From assembly GCF_024139115.2 (NCBI RefSeq), contig NC_085140.1, forward strand, positions 49,246,907-49,310,906: a stretch of DNA of 64,000 nt, given 5' to 3'. The DNA is from Armigeres subalbatus (Eukaryota; Arthropoda; Insecta; Diptera; Culicidae). A program made the position numbers and the translations under genes. The notes below the pieces were generated by a model, which did not search any database, was not told the DNA's origin, and saw only the letters and a list, made by a program, of their open reading frames with translations. Positions 44,356 to 55,870 of the stretch are shown here, one piece after another (the first letter of the stretch is position 1; each line of letters opens with the position of its first letter).

Positions 44356-45215
44356 TTAGGGCATGTCGCTTGAACCGATTCGTCGTCGTCCCGTGGGTAG
44401 TAATCTAAACAGCCAGGTATATCCGTTTCCTTGATCTTTGTTAAGTAAGTTTATTTGTTTTTGTTTGTAAATTTCTAAGCTTTCCGCTACGTCAAGTTTC
44501 CAAGGATTTTGTATTTGTCTGAGAAGTGATATGTTGTCTTTGGTTAATTGATGATCTTCGTTAAATATATGTTCGGCTACTTTAGATTTGAAATGATAAT
44601 GTATACCTTTTTCAGTGTCTTTGTTTGCTTTAGTTACTTCTGCCAAATGTTCTTTTAACCTCGTGTTAGTGTTCGTTTTGTCTGTCCTATGTAGATTTTG
44701 TCACAGTGTGGGCATGATATTTTATAAACTCCAGATTTTCCTAATGCGTCAACGGGGTCTTTTGTGCTTCCAAGTAGTGTCTTCAGTTGGTTGTTCCTGC
44801 TACTGAAAACTAATTCGATACCAATTTTTCTAAATTTAGAGCGTAATGGTCTGGTTATATTATGGTCAAAATTAACGGATACTCGTCGCAATTCATTTGT
44901 TATTGGTGATAATGTAGTCAATGATTTTCTATACTGGGTTTTTCTATGTTTGTCTATAATAGCTTGAATAGTTCTAGTTGAGTATCCGTTTAGTCTAGCT
45001 GTTTCAAAAATGTAATTTAATTCTTTCTGTTTCCCTGTGACGCTAAGTGGAAAAGTCTCGAGTCTATATATCATGTGTTGGAATGCGGCTGCTTTGTGTT
45101 GGTGTGAATGGTTTGAAGTGTTGGGTATAACTCTTTGTGTGTGTGTGGGTTTTCCGTAAATTTCAAAATTTATTTGGTTTGATTCTCTAACTATTAAAAC
45201 ATCCAAAAAGGGCAA
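44356..45215 (-). pseudogene. Penelope RT C-terminus and GIY-YIG endonuclease
   Basis: The frame 45215-44655 (186 codons) starts with LPFLDVLIVRE-like RT thumb sequence and ends in the GIY-YIG domain, with GVY at residues 162-164, the CPHC motif at 168-171 and YIG at 175-177. A one-base shift at about 44655 moves the domain into the second frame (44646-44356). That frame has VAEHIFNEDH and LLNKDQGNGYTW-like tail motifs typical of these nucleases. The nuclease nicks target DNA for reverse transcription. The His in AEHIF is kept, but the frameshift makes the copy inactive. Confidence 0.85.
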
Positions 45216-45224
45216 TTTTCCGTC

Positions 45225-45865
45225 TTTCTCTTGTTCACAAGTGAACTTGATATCCCTATGTGCACTGTTAATGGCTTCTAGGGTTGTTGGAGGTGCGTCT
45301 TTCCTATTGATGCTGAGGATGTCATCTACGTGTCTCCACCATCGCTCAGGAATGGCCCCTTTTCCTTCAAATCCTTTTCAAGATTAGCCATGAACAGTTC
45401 ACATAAGAAAGGGACAGAGGATTACCCATTGGTGCTCCTTTTGTCTGCTTGTAGTATTCTCCTCTGAATGTAAAATAGTTCTCTTCTATGCAAAGTCTTG
45501 TTAATTTTAAATATGTGCGTACTTTTGTTTTCCAAGTTGCGTCTGATTTTTGTCTAAGTAACCAATCTTCCAACAAGACAATAGCTTCTTTTACGGGTAC
45601 ACTTGGGAACAGTGCAGCCACATCAAATGAAACCATTATCTCGTCTTCTTCGATATTTCCTGAGTTTTGCAATTTTTCAATAAACTGTTTTGTGTTTTGT
45701 ACTTGTCTAGTGTCTGTTTGTGTATGTGTGTAGAGTGTTTGGAATTCTTTGACTAACCATTTTGCTATTTTGTGAGTTGGAGACAGTTCCGCAGATATTA
45801 TTTCTCTGATTTCGTTTCCGGGTTTGTGAATTTTTGGTTGTTCTCTAATTCTAGGCAAAGTAAAA
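45225..45865 (-). pseudogene. Penelope reverse transcriptase core, frameshifted
   Basis: Minus-strand motifs in order: PKIHKPG (about 45843-45825), SPTHKIAKW, VSFDVAALFPSVP (about 45632-45591, with the first catalytic Asp), KGAPMGNPLS (about 45447-45418) and, in another frame, the VDD active site (45321-45329). Two single-base shifts lie between PMGNPLS and VDD. The order and spacing match Penelope-type RT. The catalytic Asp residues are present but the chain cannot be made in one frame. Confidence 0.85.
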
Positions 45866-45977
45866 AACCGGCAAAGTAAAAAAAAGTTATCTGGTCGACA
45901 GATGTTTATTCGGTAAAATAGTAAAATAGTTTTGCCAACTAAGCCGAGGAGATTTTGTTGCGAAAGTAAAAAGGAGT

Positions 45978-46095
45978 CCACTGGCGGAGACAGAGGTGGG
46001 GCACCACACGATGCAATCACACCATTGTTCTAATAGGCTTTTGTTCTTGCGCCAAGTGGTGCCCCACCAAATAACAATAGCTGGCGACGCCAGTG
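45978..46095. repeat. 118-bp inverted repeat (CCACTGGCG ends)
   Basis: CCACTGGCG and GTGGGGCACCAC on the left mirror GTGGTGCCCCAC and CGCCAGTGG on the right, with a gap in one arm. CACTGGCG-type ends occur in hAT elements but no convincing 8-bp duplication is seen. Confidence 0.55.
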
Positions 46096-46244
46096 GCTAA
46101 GTCCACTATCGCAGAAGTGTGTAATAATATTAACTAAAACTCAGCTACGCTGTAGTATGTAATGCCCTTACAAGTATGTTTTTTAAACAGATTTTTTGAT
46201 TACTTTGTATTATACTTCAAAATACAATTCGAAATGATAAACAA

Positions 46245-46329
46245 ATATTGAAAATATACCGCGGCCCACTTCAACAGTTCAAAATTGCTGTTTGGCCCTC
46301 GATAGCAAGCAGGCTGGGGACCACTGATC
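46245..46329. mobile_element. Lone end of a hAT-type element (CAGTGGTCCCCA)
   Basis: Read on the minus strand this starts CAGTGGTCCCCAGCCTGC and runs into GGGCCAAACAGC and GGGCCGCGG. That is the standard end of a widespread class of hAT elements. The other end was not found. Confidence 0.55.
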
Positions 46330-46546
46330 TAGTACATCCCGAAAGAATATTTTTCAACTTGTTCTACAGTTCTTCATTATTAATCGAGGAAACAAAAGGA
46401 ACAGATTAAATTTACTGGGCAATACCGCTTAGACAAATTTGGGCCTGGATGACTTAAGCCACCTCTGAAAAGGTCTGCCGTTTGTCTGCTATTTGAATTT
46501 CATCCATTATTTTGGACGGATTCTACGATCGTGATCCACTGACTGG

Positions 46547-47705
46547 TTGAAATCTTCACCGTCTCGGTGGAAGAAATTTGTTTGGAATCGTGTGGCTGAG
46601 ATACAGCAAATAACCGCCGTTGGAACTACGTTTTTGGAAACGAGAATCCTGCAGACGCAATCTCACGTGGCATGTCAACAATGGACCTTGTTGACCATCC
46701 GCTTTGGTGGCAAGGACCTATGTGGTTGCAACAACCGAAAATAATTTGACTTGACTCCAACACAACATCAGATGGGCATCTCGATCAGAAGCGACTGCAG
46801 GAACGACACAAAACCCCATTTTTGCATTAAACAACTTCTCTAACAACCTTCATTCGTCTGGTTGCTTACATTCGCCGCTTTAGCAACAATTCAAAGATTC
46901 GTGATCGTGAAAGTCAATACAGTGGAGTTCTATCCACAACTGAACTGGATGATGCGTTAGTTTGTTTGGTGAAACAAGCTCAGTGAGAGTCTTTCATTAT
47001 CAGATTCGCACTACTGGGCAAGTAAAATCAACGTCTACGCTTAAGTCTCTACCTCCCATTCCCATTGATGGACTTCTACGTACACGTAGACGTCTGAACA
47101 ACGCAGCATTGCCAGCATCAAAAGCAACTGATTATACTGGACTCTCTTTTTTGGTTGTGCGGAATTACCATCTAAGTCGACTACACGCTGGACCTACACT
47201 GCTCAACGCTATCGTTCGAGCAAAATTCTGGCCTCTTTGACTACGAGATCTCGTACGCAAGGTCACGCACGAATGCGTAAACTGTTCTTGGAATCGTCCC
47301 AGTCAAAGCGAAATCATGGCAGACTTGCCTTCCGTTCGTGTTTCGCCAATACTGCCATTCTTGAATACAGGAGTGGATTTCTGCGGCCCATTCAATCTAC
47401 GACCGCCGTTACAGAAAGCTGCCCCACTGAAAACGTTCGTGTCAGTCTTCGTTTGTCTATCGACAAAGGCAATTCACCTTGAGCTGGTAGGCAAAATAAC
47501 TATTGATTCCTTGATTGCTTCCTGGAGGAGATTTGCAGCACATCGAGGAATACCCAAAACTGTTTATTGCGATAACGCTACAAACTTTGTCGGTGCGTCG
47601 AACGTTCTGCAGTTGTTTCGATCCCAACAAAACCGTATGGATGTCGTTCAGCAATGCTCTTCGGAGGAAATTCAGTTTCTATTCATACTTCCCCGGTCCC
47701 ATCAT
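46547..47705 (+). pseudogene. Bel/Pao pol fragment (RNase H end to integrase)
   Basis: Frames in order: KFVWNRVAEIQQIT and ENPADAISRGMS (the stretch between RNase H and integrase in Bel/Pao), LLRTRRRLNNA with HAGPTLLNAIVRAKFWPL and a CVNC pair (zinc-binding HHCC domain of integrase), then the integrase core with TGVDFCGPF (about 47367), STKAIHLELVG and DNATNFVGA (about 47570-47596). The integrase inserts the retrotransposon cDNA. The two core Asp residues are visible. The chain breaks off before the catalytic Glu, where other repeat DNA begins. Several frame changes (near 46615, 46960 and 47240) make it a pseudogene. It is on the opposite strand from the 22030 remnant and overlaps a different part, so it could be another copy. 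Confidence 0.85.
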
Positions 47706-47727
47706 TACTAGCACTATTTGTATACAG

Positions 47728-47880
47728 GTATGTTCGATCAATAGTTTTACACTTAAATTCCAAGCATTACGGTAAGATTAGGATTAGTTCTTGGAACTTG
47801 TTTCTCGATTTGTGAAACATGAATCTTAATATTCTTCCAAATCGTTTTATGTTTTCATCAAGATTTTTAGCAATTTCTGG
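47728..47880 (+). mobile_element. Fragment of the 26588-27316 element
   Basis: Matches 27090-27245: TTCGATCAATAGTTTTACA, AATTCCAAGCATTA and TTTTCATCAA blocks. The matching right end resumes at 48890-48960 (GGCCCAATCTTACCCCCTAG), so about 1 kb of other sequence separates two parts of one old copy. Confidence 0.6.
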
Positions 47881-47906
47881 TAAATCACTACTTGGGCCCA
47901 TGGACC

Positions 47907-48007
47907 CGGTTCCCGGCTCACTGCACAGAAAACTAATGATTTATACCGTTTGTACGGCTTCCAAACGGTATAAATCATTAGTTTTCTGTGCAGTGAGCCG
48001 GGAACCG
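47907..48007. repeat. Perfect 46-bp inverted repeat hairpin
   Basis: Arms 47907-47952 and 47962-48007 are exact reverse complements with a 9-nt loop (TACGGCTTC). The outer end reads CGGTTCCCGGCTCACTGC and the inner end ATTTATACCGTTTG. Absence of mismatches in an otherwise heavily mutated region implies recent origin or gene-conversion upkeep. A transcript would make a near-ideal small-RNA precursor; a new palindromic MITE is equally possible. Confidence 0.9.
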
Positions 48008-48009
48008 AA

Positions 48010-49314
48010 GCCGGGATTGATAATTTTAAAAAAGTCTCCCATTTATTTTTCACAATACTCAATATTTTCAATCACTTGTTTTAATCCAATTAGTCCAATT
48101 GTAGAAAATAAAAATGTAGATTTCAAAATATCACTCTCCGATGCCACACCACTGAGCCGGAGTGATTCTTTCCACTTTTACAAAACGGTATCATCAAATA
48201 AACACGTACCTGAAAATCGTCACAGTGCTTGATACAAACATTGCTTCAAGCTTTTAATCACCACACCATAATGCTAAACATTTGAAAATGTATTCTCAAA
48301 CCGAACAAAAATTCACCTCGGCCCAAGAACTTCTACCTGCACTGTGCTGCCAAAAGGCCGGGATTATGAAAATGATCCTTCATCGTTAATCGGAAAACTG
48401 TATAATACGTTGACGCTATCATGTTATTTATAATTCTCTCGATTTAAATAGGTGAAAAAAATATTGTTTTTAAGTATTTGGAAGAAATTTGGATGAGTAA
48501 ACATAAATCTTCTCAACCAAATAAAAATGATTGTGAATAATGCCATCTGGCATCTTGTTGTCGTGAAACGTGCATATTTTTGTTTACGTCGCATTTTCTA
48601 CCGTCCCGAGAGAGAGAATGAGAGTAAAATGTTGAGAGATTGAGTGAAATTTGGCTTAGGCCGGGAACTGGTTTTATGTATGCCGGAATGGCAATCGCTA
48701 TGACTGAAATGAGTGCTGCACCTCGTTAATTTGAATCAAATAGAAGCTTTTTTGAACGATATTTAACACAAATAGCTATTTTTAAGCAGAAGTGAACCCC
48801 AATGTAGTATTATACAGTCCACAAAATTCAGGAAAAGTTGCTTCCTGTCATAAATATCAATTAAATAATGCAGTCGTACGCCTTATATACCCTATATGAA
48901 GATATGAGTGGAAACATTTTTCGTTTTTGGCCCAATCTTACCCCCTAGGCCCAATGTCACCCCAGATGTCACTGTTTTGTTTGTATTCTTATCAATTTAT
49001 GTTTATGTTTATGTTTTTCAGTCAATGTCTATCGTTCGGGCTCAGCTTGCCAAAGTAAGATTTTTTGATGTTGTTTGCACATATTTTTTTGCATTACAAA
49101 TATTGCATATTTCATAACTGATCAAAACTGACCATATTCACCGGAGAGCCCAACTTGTCAGAACAGTCCCCAATCAAATTGTTTTGTAATATCTTGAAGT
49201 GTTCGAAACTGTGATACACATGTCGCATATCGGCTAACGGAAGTACTAGATAAATTCCCCACGACAACCGAAAACCATAGTCCACTAAACATCAGCACAA
49301 AAGGTCCACAATAT
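48010..49314. other. No recognised gene; right end of a split MITE inside
   Basis: AT-rich. 48890-48965 is the right end of the 26588-type element. A 137-codon open frame (47819-48232) overlaps the hairpin and has no domain. A copy of GGCCGGGAACTGGTT near 48660 resembles the hairpin's outer end. Confidence 0.4.
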
Positions 49315-49322
49315 ATGAACAC

Positions 49323-50213
49323 TAGAGTGGGGCGCAGTTGTATGGAAAAACGCAAACTTCGTCCGATCATGTGAGATCAAGGTTTTTCTGAATCGTTTTG
49401 GCACCCCAATCAACTGTGCAAAATATGGGCTCGATTGGTTGCAACCTCGCATGCCGCATCGCGTTTTAAATTTACATGGAGATTAGTATGGGAAAACGTA
49501 CTTTTTCACATTTTTGCTCTAAGCGGCTTCAATTTATCATCAATCACGTGACTCAATACGTTAGCATATAGTCTGGAAGATGCCGAAAGACTTTGCCGAA
49601 GAAGGTACGTAGCTGAAAGGTCTACAAAAAATGTTATTACGTTTCGAAAATTGATTGTTTAAACCTTATGCAAGAAATCAAAGTTTCTGCCAGCACTACC
49701 GGACAACCTGTGGTTATCGAAAGGCCAAAACTCATCTTCCTTCTTATCGGATTTTTTTCTATGTGAAATAATTCCGGATAGCTCCCATCAGCTCTAAAGC
49801 CCTATAAGATCAATTATTTTGAAATAACACTTAGTTAAATTATTGGTCTACGTAGTACGGCAGTGCTGGCAGAATAAACAATTTTTTGCATATGGTTTGA
49901 ACACTCAATGTTCGAAGCATTATAACTTTTTTCGTGGACGTTCCAGCAACGTGCCATCTTCAGCAAAGTTTTTCGGCATCCTTTGGGTTATACTTTAACG
50001 TAATGTGCCACTTGGTTTACGATGAACTGAAACCTCTAGTAGTAGAAATGCAAAAATATGCGTTCTCCCATACTAATTTCCATACAAACTTCAAACACGA
50101 TGCGGAAAGCGAGGAAGCAACCAATCGGTCCCAAATTCTGCACAGTTGTTCAGGACCCAGAATGGCTTCGAAAAACCATTGATTTGAAAAAATGACCATG
50201 ACGCCCCACTCTA
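49323..50213. mobile_element. hAT-like foldback element (891 bp)
   Basis: Ends TAGAGTGGGGCG and CGCCCCACTCTA are exact complements, flanked by perfect 8-bp duplications ATGAACAC (49315-49322 and 50214-50221). The inverted similarity extends loosely for some 300 bp on each side, including GATGCCGAAAGACTTTGC on the left and GCAAAGTTTTTCGGCATC on the right, so it can fold into a long hairpin. No transposase is present. Confidence 0.9.
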
Positions 50214-50221
50214 ATGAACAC

Positions 50222-51858
50222 CAGTAAGTAAATGAAAAACTCTTGGAACAGTTCCTACAAATCCCCACCCCTAATTTTCTTGCTGGTGATAATTTGAAAA
50301 AAAATCCATAATTGTGCTGTCAGCGGTTTAAGTTTTGAAAATCTAAAAACTTAATGCGGACTGTACAAGGGGGGTACTGGGTAAGGCAAATTTTGGGCAT
50401 AATTAAATGTGTTGTAACTATGTCAATTATTATCCGATTTTGACAATTCACCGACAATTCACAATTCCGCCGTTTGGAGAAGGCGGACCAGGCCACTTGG
50501 CAAGTGTAACATTGTTCAAACTGAAATCTTTTAGGATGTTGGTTAGTCTATACTACTGCTGACTAACGGAAAATTTGTGGGATTGTTCGTTTACATTTGC
50601 TTCATACTACATGCTAAGTATGTGCGATGCACCGCATATTACCCCCTGGTTTCACCATATGTTCATAAAACCGACCATCGCCATCGGATACCGGAGATAT
50701 TCCGGGTTTTTCAAAGGTAGGTTCAGAATCGTAAATTTGTGGTGAGTATTAGCATAAGTTGTGGTTAAAAACAGAACAATATTAGTAAACACAAATAAAG
50801 TAGGTGTCTTTCTGATTGGAACCATATGTTGAAATTCGAAATCGGACCAGAATCAAGTAAGATATGACCGTTTGTTTAGAATCGGTGCAGATCGGGAGTG
50901 TTAAAAGGGACCAGGCCACAAATTTATTTGAATCACGCTTTTCGGCCGATCTTCCATTATGATTACATTCCAGAAGTCTTCTGATACGTCAAGAATGAAA
51001 AACCAACCAAAAAGACGGATCTTGAAGTCACTGGGGTGCCCCCGGGGAACTCGTAGAGGGGACATTTCAGTTTTGGCACCAAAGCAAGAAAATTATTGGG
51101 TTCTTTTAGTGGAATGTCTTCATCCACCATAAGGCGAGCTAAGTACATTCTTTTAATTGTAGTATGGTGAAATCAATGGAATAGTACTAAACTCGTCTTA
51201 TGACAAGCAAATAATCAATTAACAAACATATTTACACAACTGTGAAGACCCAGATGGTAATCAAGTTGTTGATACTCAGTGATTGAAGCGGTTTCTTTTT
51301 TCGAACAACGGTTCCAACAGCAATAATTCTGGTCCCTGATGCTGATTACTTTTGTTTCCCAATTCAGTAATGAACTATCAAGCAAAAGTAGTTTCTCGAA
51401 CGGCAACTTGTTCATGACCACATGGGCCGCCGGCAGTTGTTCGAAACAAAGAAACGGAGAACCAGAAACCGGAGAGACCCGACATTCAAACGATAAATAC
51501 CAAACAGCCTTCAGTTTGAATTTGATTCGGCAAATAGCGGACTCAATGACGCACGCTTCCCCTCGACGTAATCCACACCCCGAAAAGAACCGGCGGGTGT
51601 TGTTCGGCTTCGGTATAGTGTTATGATTGCAAACACGTTAGGGACCGCTAGAAAAAAATCAACCACACCGCAAGCTTTCGAAGTGGTTTGTTTAGGACCC
51701 TTAACCGGCAGTTGTTTTATTTTGTTCGAAATCACCTTTTCGGCTACTTCTAGTTTGCAGGGTTGTGTTCAAATTGACCGCCACGTGCCCCATCGAGGGT
51801 CTGTGCATGTTCGACTGACTGACAAAAAAATGTAAATTCTGAATTGTGTAACAGCTAA
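50222..51858. other. Largely repeat-poor, no recognised gene
   Basis: 50222-51200 is AT-rich and featureless. 51200-51858 is more GC-balanced and reads like single-copy DNA upstream of the candidate small gene. Open frames of up to 95 codons there match nothing I recognise. Confidence 0.4.
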
Positions 51859-52370
51859 ATGGCTTCAGCTGGTGCCTTTCAGCGGAAAGATCTGGTTAAC
51901 GAGAGCATCCAAGGTCGCACCGCAACATTGAAGACCTCAAGCTTAATTAAGTCATGCTCAATTCGAGGAGTAGCCACGAGTGAGGTGCCCTTGGATGTGT
52001 ATCATGAAGTCGTTGTAATAAAGGTAAGGATCGTTGAATCTAGTCTTAGCGGTTGTAAGAGAGGATAAGTTTGCATATTGCAAATAGAATCATAACTGTT
52101 ACAAACGCTGAATATGTATTTTCTAATGTTTCATTAATGTTTCTATATGTTACAAAATACATAAACACTAATTAAAAAGTAATGTTATATCCCAGTGACC
52201 TATTTTCGCATTTTTTTTTAATATTTTTATATTCTTATGCATGTAAATCACCTTTCCAGCAGATCACTATTTTCATCTACATGACTTTTTTATTACCTCC
52301 CATAACACTCACCTCATGATTGCAGCTTGACGCAAAACGACTTGCGTTCTCAAAACAAACATCCGATTGA
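51859..52370 (+). CDS. Candidate small spliced gene (69 codons, two exons)
   Basis: An ATG at 51859 (context CTAAATGGC) opens 55 codons to 52023 and meets a consensus donor AAG|GTAAGG. A branch- and pyrimidine-bearing stretch ends in ATTGCAG at 52325, and the next exon continues in phase for 14 codons to TGA (52368-52370). The implied intron is 302 bp. The product would be basic and Ser/Thr-rich at the start, with a short EVPLDVYHEVVVIK segment. I recognise no family. The area lacks repeats, which favours real single-copy DNA, but donor-acceptor pairs arise by chance and more exons could exist on either side. Transcription is not shown. Confidence 0.3.
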
Positions 52371-53769
52371 GGTTAATCCAATTTGCGAGCCGACTTCTTT
52401 CAGTTATATTAACTTCGTTATTTCTTCTTCGAATTTCTCACATTTCAATCTCCCCAAAACGAAAAACCTACAACAGCTCGCCTTTTCGTCGTCTAGTCAC
52501 CCATTTAAATCATTCCGAATTGAGCAACACACCCGGCACAGACTGGCTGCAGCTCACTCCAGCATCCTATTCGAACCGATATAGCAGACCGGTCAAAGTA
52601 AATAGCAAAGCTTTTGTTCACGACCAACTGCTAACTTCGAGCTGCCAGGGAGGTTCTGAGCAAATTCTTCCGTGTGTATACTTTTTCAACCAAATGAATC
52701 TTTATTCGCCACATTCAATCACTTCGTCACTTAGCACTTGCACGTTTCCTTGTTTTCAATTATTATTTTCACCTTTGTACAGGGTGACGATAATTCACAC
52801 CCACACACGCTTTTTTGCACAACACTTGATGCTTCTTGACGAGCCGTTGCTAAGATTTCACTTCACTCATCATCAGGCTTCAGCGATAATGGCATACCGT
52901 GCGCTTGATTTTGGCTTAATCATCCGAATTCATTACGCGGTCGACTCTAATCAGACTTGGCCTTGAGCCTTGAAGTTGCAAAACAAGAGTAAGTAGCACT
53001 GGTTGAGAGTTAATTGAAATTATAGCTCGCTGTTGATGGTCCTTGTCGAATGTGGAACATTGGAACGGAAGTGGCGCATTAGAATCAGAATGGTCATTGT
53101 CCTCGCAAAGATGGTGTGGCTGATGGGTCGGTCGAGCGGGACTCGATCAAGAGCTGGAAAGAATAATGGAAATTGAACATTTAATTAATTTAGGTTTTAG
53201 TGGTGATTACGAATAGCAAGCAAATATATTTATAACTAATACCATATTAACGTTTGTTAACATATGTACTACAAAATTCAGCTAATGGGATCGTTGGGGT
53301 TGAGAATGGGTCAAATACGAAAAATGTTATCTTTCTCTTCATATCTTAAAAACTGTTATGACTCCTGATAAAAAAATTTAGACGGTGCAAAAGACTGATA
53401 AAATTTATGTCTAATAAATCACAAAGCAAGTTCCAATAACTTAATGGAATAGTAACGTTATTTATATAAAATTATTGATTGTAAGCCTGCCCTAAATTAG
53501 TGCTAGTAGTGCCTCAAAGATCTATTACTAAGTTAGTTTATAGATTATCTTGCTGTTTTATCGTTTATTATGTTGAAATGCAGTGAGAATGGGCCACGTG
53601 AAATAATCTGCGTACACATCTCAGAGGCGACGAATATCAATATGTACCAGCACAAATACTCCTCAACTGTAAACAATACCAGATTCGACAGCTACTCTCT
53701 TCACAAAACTATTTTATTGGAAGCAACAATTTTGTAATCATAAATCCTTTCGTCAGTCAAAACAGGATT
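52371..53769. other. No recognised gene
   Basis: A 199-codon open frame at 52367-52966 begins with TTG and has no domain; it may include 3' UTR of the small candidate gene. 53281-53312 has GTTGGGGTTGAGAATGGGTC, a degenerate relative of the CCGTCGTCGG MITE ends. The remainder is AT-rich. Confidence 0.4.
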
Positions 53770-53770
53770 A

Positions 53771-53948
53771 CACGGATTTTTTTTACACGGGCGTTTAAAA
53801 AATCCCACACAAAAACTTTGCAAAGGTGCTCCATTTTGCATGATTCGCCAAGAAATCTTTAAACTTTTTTTACACAATCCGTCATATTTTGAACTGAAAA
53901 CTTTTTTTACACGGAACGCATCCCCCGTGTAAAAAAAAGAATCGGGTG
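53771..53948. mobile_element. TA-flanked MITE (CACGGATTTTTTTTACACGG ends)
   Basis: Left end CACGGATTTTTTTTACACGG and complement of right end CACCCGATTCTTTTTTTTAC pair with a small offset, and TA lies on both sides. The TTTTTTACACGG motif recurs near 53905-53912. 178 bp, non-coding. Confidence 0.75.
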
Positions 53949-54708
53949 TAGTTCCCTCTCTTGCACATTATGCGCTTTTCAAACTCAAATTTTCTCGTTA
54001 ATCGCCATGCTTCTCGATAGTCCTCTAATCCAAAAAGCGTGACGTATTTTATAGACGACTACAAAACCTGTTTGTAGTGAAGAAAAGGGATATAAAAGTA
54101 TAATAGTATAATAGGAATTGGTATGAACTATTCACACAACTACAAAAATTAAAAACTTTTTTTAAATCAATATTTCAAAGTAAAAGACGTGCGTATTAGG
54201 TTTTTTTTTAAATCGGGCATACTTCTTCTTATTTATAAACTTTTGAGTAATGATTTTTAACGGAATTACAATCACAGTTTTGTGAAATTCAATTCAAAAA
54301 TCTACCAAAATCTAAATAAGAACTGACAAACGCATTTTGAGCTCCCATTGAAAGAATTTTTAAAATAACTGCAAATATTGCTGTTCCAGAGAAAACTTTC
54401 CTCTTTACGGTTCAATTTTTAAACTACCGCAGCTGTCACTTCATACTTTTTCTCTGCTGTTTGGCATGGCATTCTACGATGACAACGCCAAATATCAGAT
54501 TTTTGTTTCAGTGTATTGAAGATTTTTAGGCTTGCGGTAGAACTTTGACAGCTGCGGAAGAACTTTACGGAATCCGCAAAATGGAAAATATTGAAAAGAT
54601 CCGCAATATGAAAATCAAATTCCTTTGATTTTGAATCTTAAAGCAATTTCACGAAAAAAAAATCAATTCATAACTTAGACGAATTTTTTTTTCTGATGTC
54701 ATTATTTT

Positions 54709-55368
54709 TATCCGGTATTACATCTCCTACTGGGACCAGTACTGAGATTTTCTTTTTCATTGAGAGAGGTCACGCGATATTTACATTTCATTCTCTCCCG
54801 CTTTCATAGAAAACGTAAACAATGAATGGAATTCTGCCAAATTTTCACGGGTTTTTATTTCATGAAAGCGCATCAAACTATTGCAAACAAGCTGTTTCTT
54901 CTTCAATAATGATACTTCTTATTCGAAAATCAAAAACAATACAATCATTTTATCGACTAGCCATCCTTATTTGCACAGATCTATTAAAACTATTTAGAAA
55001 TTTAGATTTCAAAACAAAGCAACATTCCCATCATGACTGCTTGTAATGTGACAGGTAGGTGACCGGGAGACGGCTACATTTTCATTCGGTCTCTTGAAAA
55101 TGAAAATGCAGCTGTTTTCGCTTTCACATGACAGTCACGAAAACTACCAGTACTGACTGGGACATTCAATCGTAATTAACTGCAAGCTTTCTAAGCTAAG
55201 TTGCCATTTTTGCATTCGTTTAAAATAAGGCTAATGATGATTCTCGGATAATCAAGGAAGTGTAGAAAATTACCAATCCGAAAATTTGCTAGACCGTAGC
55301 GAGAATCAAACCCTCCCATATTCAGCATGGCCTTACTTTGTGGCTAACTATCTTATCGCTAGATCAAA
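54709..55368 (-). mobile_element. Old Feilai-type SINE split by a hAT-like MITE
   Basis: Pieces 54709-54736 and 55164-55368 join into a diverged SINE: CATCTCCTACTGGGAC, then GCAAGCTTTCTAAGC, AATCCGAAAATTTGCTAGAC and a decayed head with GAGAATCAAACC. The insertion target ACTGGGAC is part of the SINE body. It is more diverged than the 11895 and 14484 copies, hence older. Confidence 0.7.
54737..55155. mobile_element. hAT-like MITE 'A', copy 2, intact (419 bp)
   Basis: Ends CAGTACTGAG and its mirror CCAGTACTG, flanked by perfect 8-bp duplications ACTGGGAC (54729-54736, 55156-55163). This uninterrupted copy defines the element and shows which part of copy 1 (16453-17552) is inserted DNA. Confidence 0.9.
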
Positions 55369-55409
55369 CCATACAAAAACAGTTGAAATTTCAAAGAACT
55401 ACACGAAAA

Positions 55410-55870
55410 AAAAAGTAGAAACGCCTGGAAGCGTCTCATGGAAATTTCGTAGAACCCAGGGGAATTCCAGAAAAAATCAATTGAAAATTTCGTGGAAAAT
55501 TCTAAGATGTTCTCATGGAAATAAAAAAAAAATCCGTGGGTTGCTATGAGTTTACAAAATTCTTAAAATATTTAATTGAAATGGATAGGAAATTCCAGGC
55601 AAAAGTTTTCAAAGTTTTTTGAAAAAAATCTACTAAATTTGCAGAGGAAAATCTTATAAAATACTAGGGAAATTTCTGGAAAATTCCCAGGGGAAATTCT
55701 TCCAAGAAAAAAATCTTCGGAAATTCCAATGAACTCAAATTTTTGAGATCCTCAAAAATAAGTTTATTGAACTCTTTAGGAAAAAATATTTGTCAGTTCC
55801 AAAGAAATTTTCTCGATATTTTTAAGATAAAATCTTTGGAAATTTGGAAATTAAACGAAAATGCTTAAGA
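55410..55870. repeat. Degenerate GGAAATT/CCAGGGGAAATTC array
   Basis: Words such as GGAAATTTCTGG and GGAAATTCTTCC recur at about 30-bp spacing, like the arrays inside 29820-37083 but outside any hAT-like ends here. Confidence 0.5.

Larger units (their letters stand above)
44000..45865 (-). mobile_element. Penelope-like element, 5' truncated
   Basis: Minus-strand order is RT (45865-45225), GIY-YIG endonuclease (45220-44356), then a non-coding end with GACGTTTCGGCCCG at about 44031-44045. Penelope-like elements couple an RT related to telomerase with a GIY-YIG nuclease. The N-terminal part of the RT is missing: homology stops near 45860, just before PKIHKPG, where unrelated DNA begins. At least three frameshifts are present. 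Confidence 0.85.

Noticed and set aside
45978..46095. Complete hAT-like MITE with CACTGGCG ends
   Set aside because: The inverted repeat is real but the flanking octamers match at only about half the positions, so I left it as an inverted repeat only.
47819..48232. 137-codon open frame overlapping the perfect hairpin
   Set aside because: It spans both hairpin arms and repeat fragments, has no domain and is unlikely to be coding.
52367..52966. 199-codon open frame, one of the longest in the window
   Set aside because: It begins with TTG, not ATG; no domain is recognisable, and the composition looks like untranslated DNA. Part may be 3' UTR of the small candidate gene.
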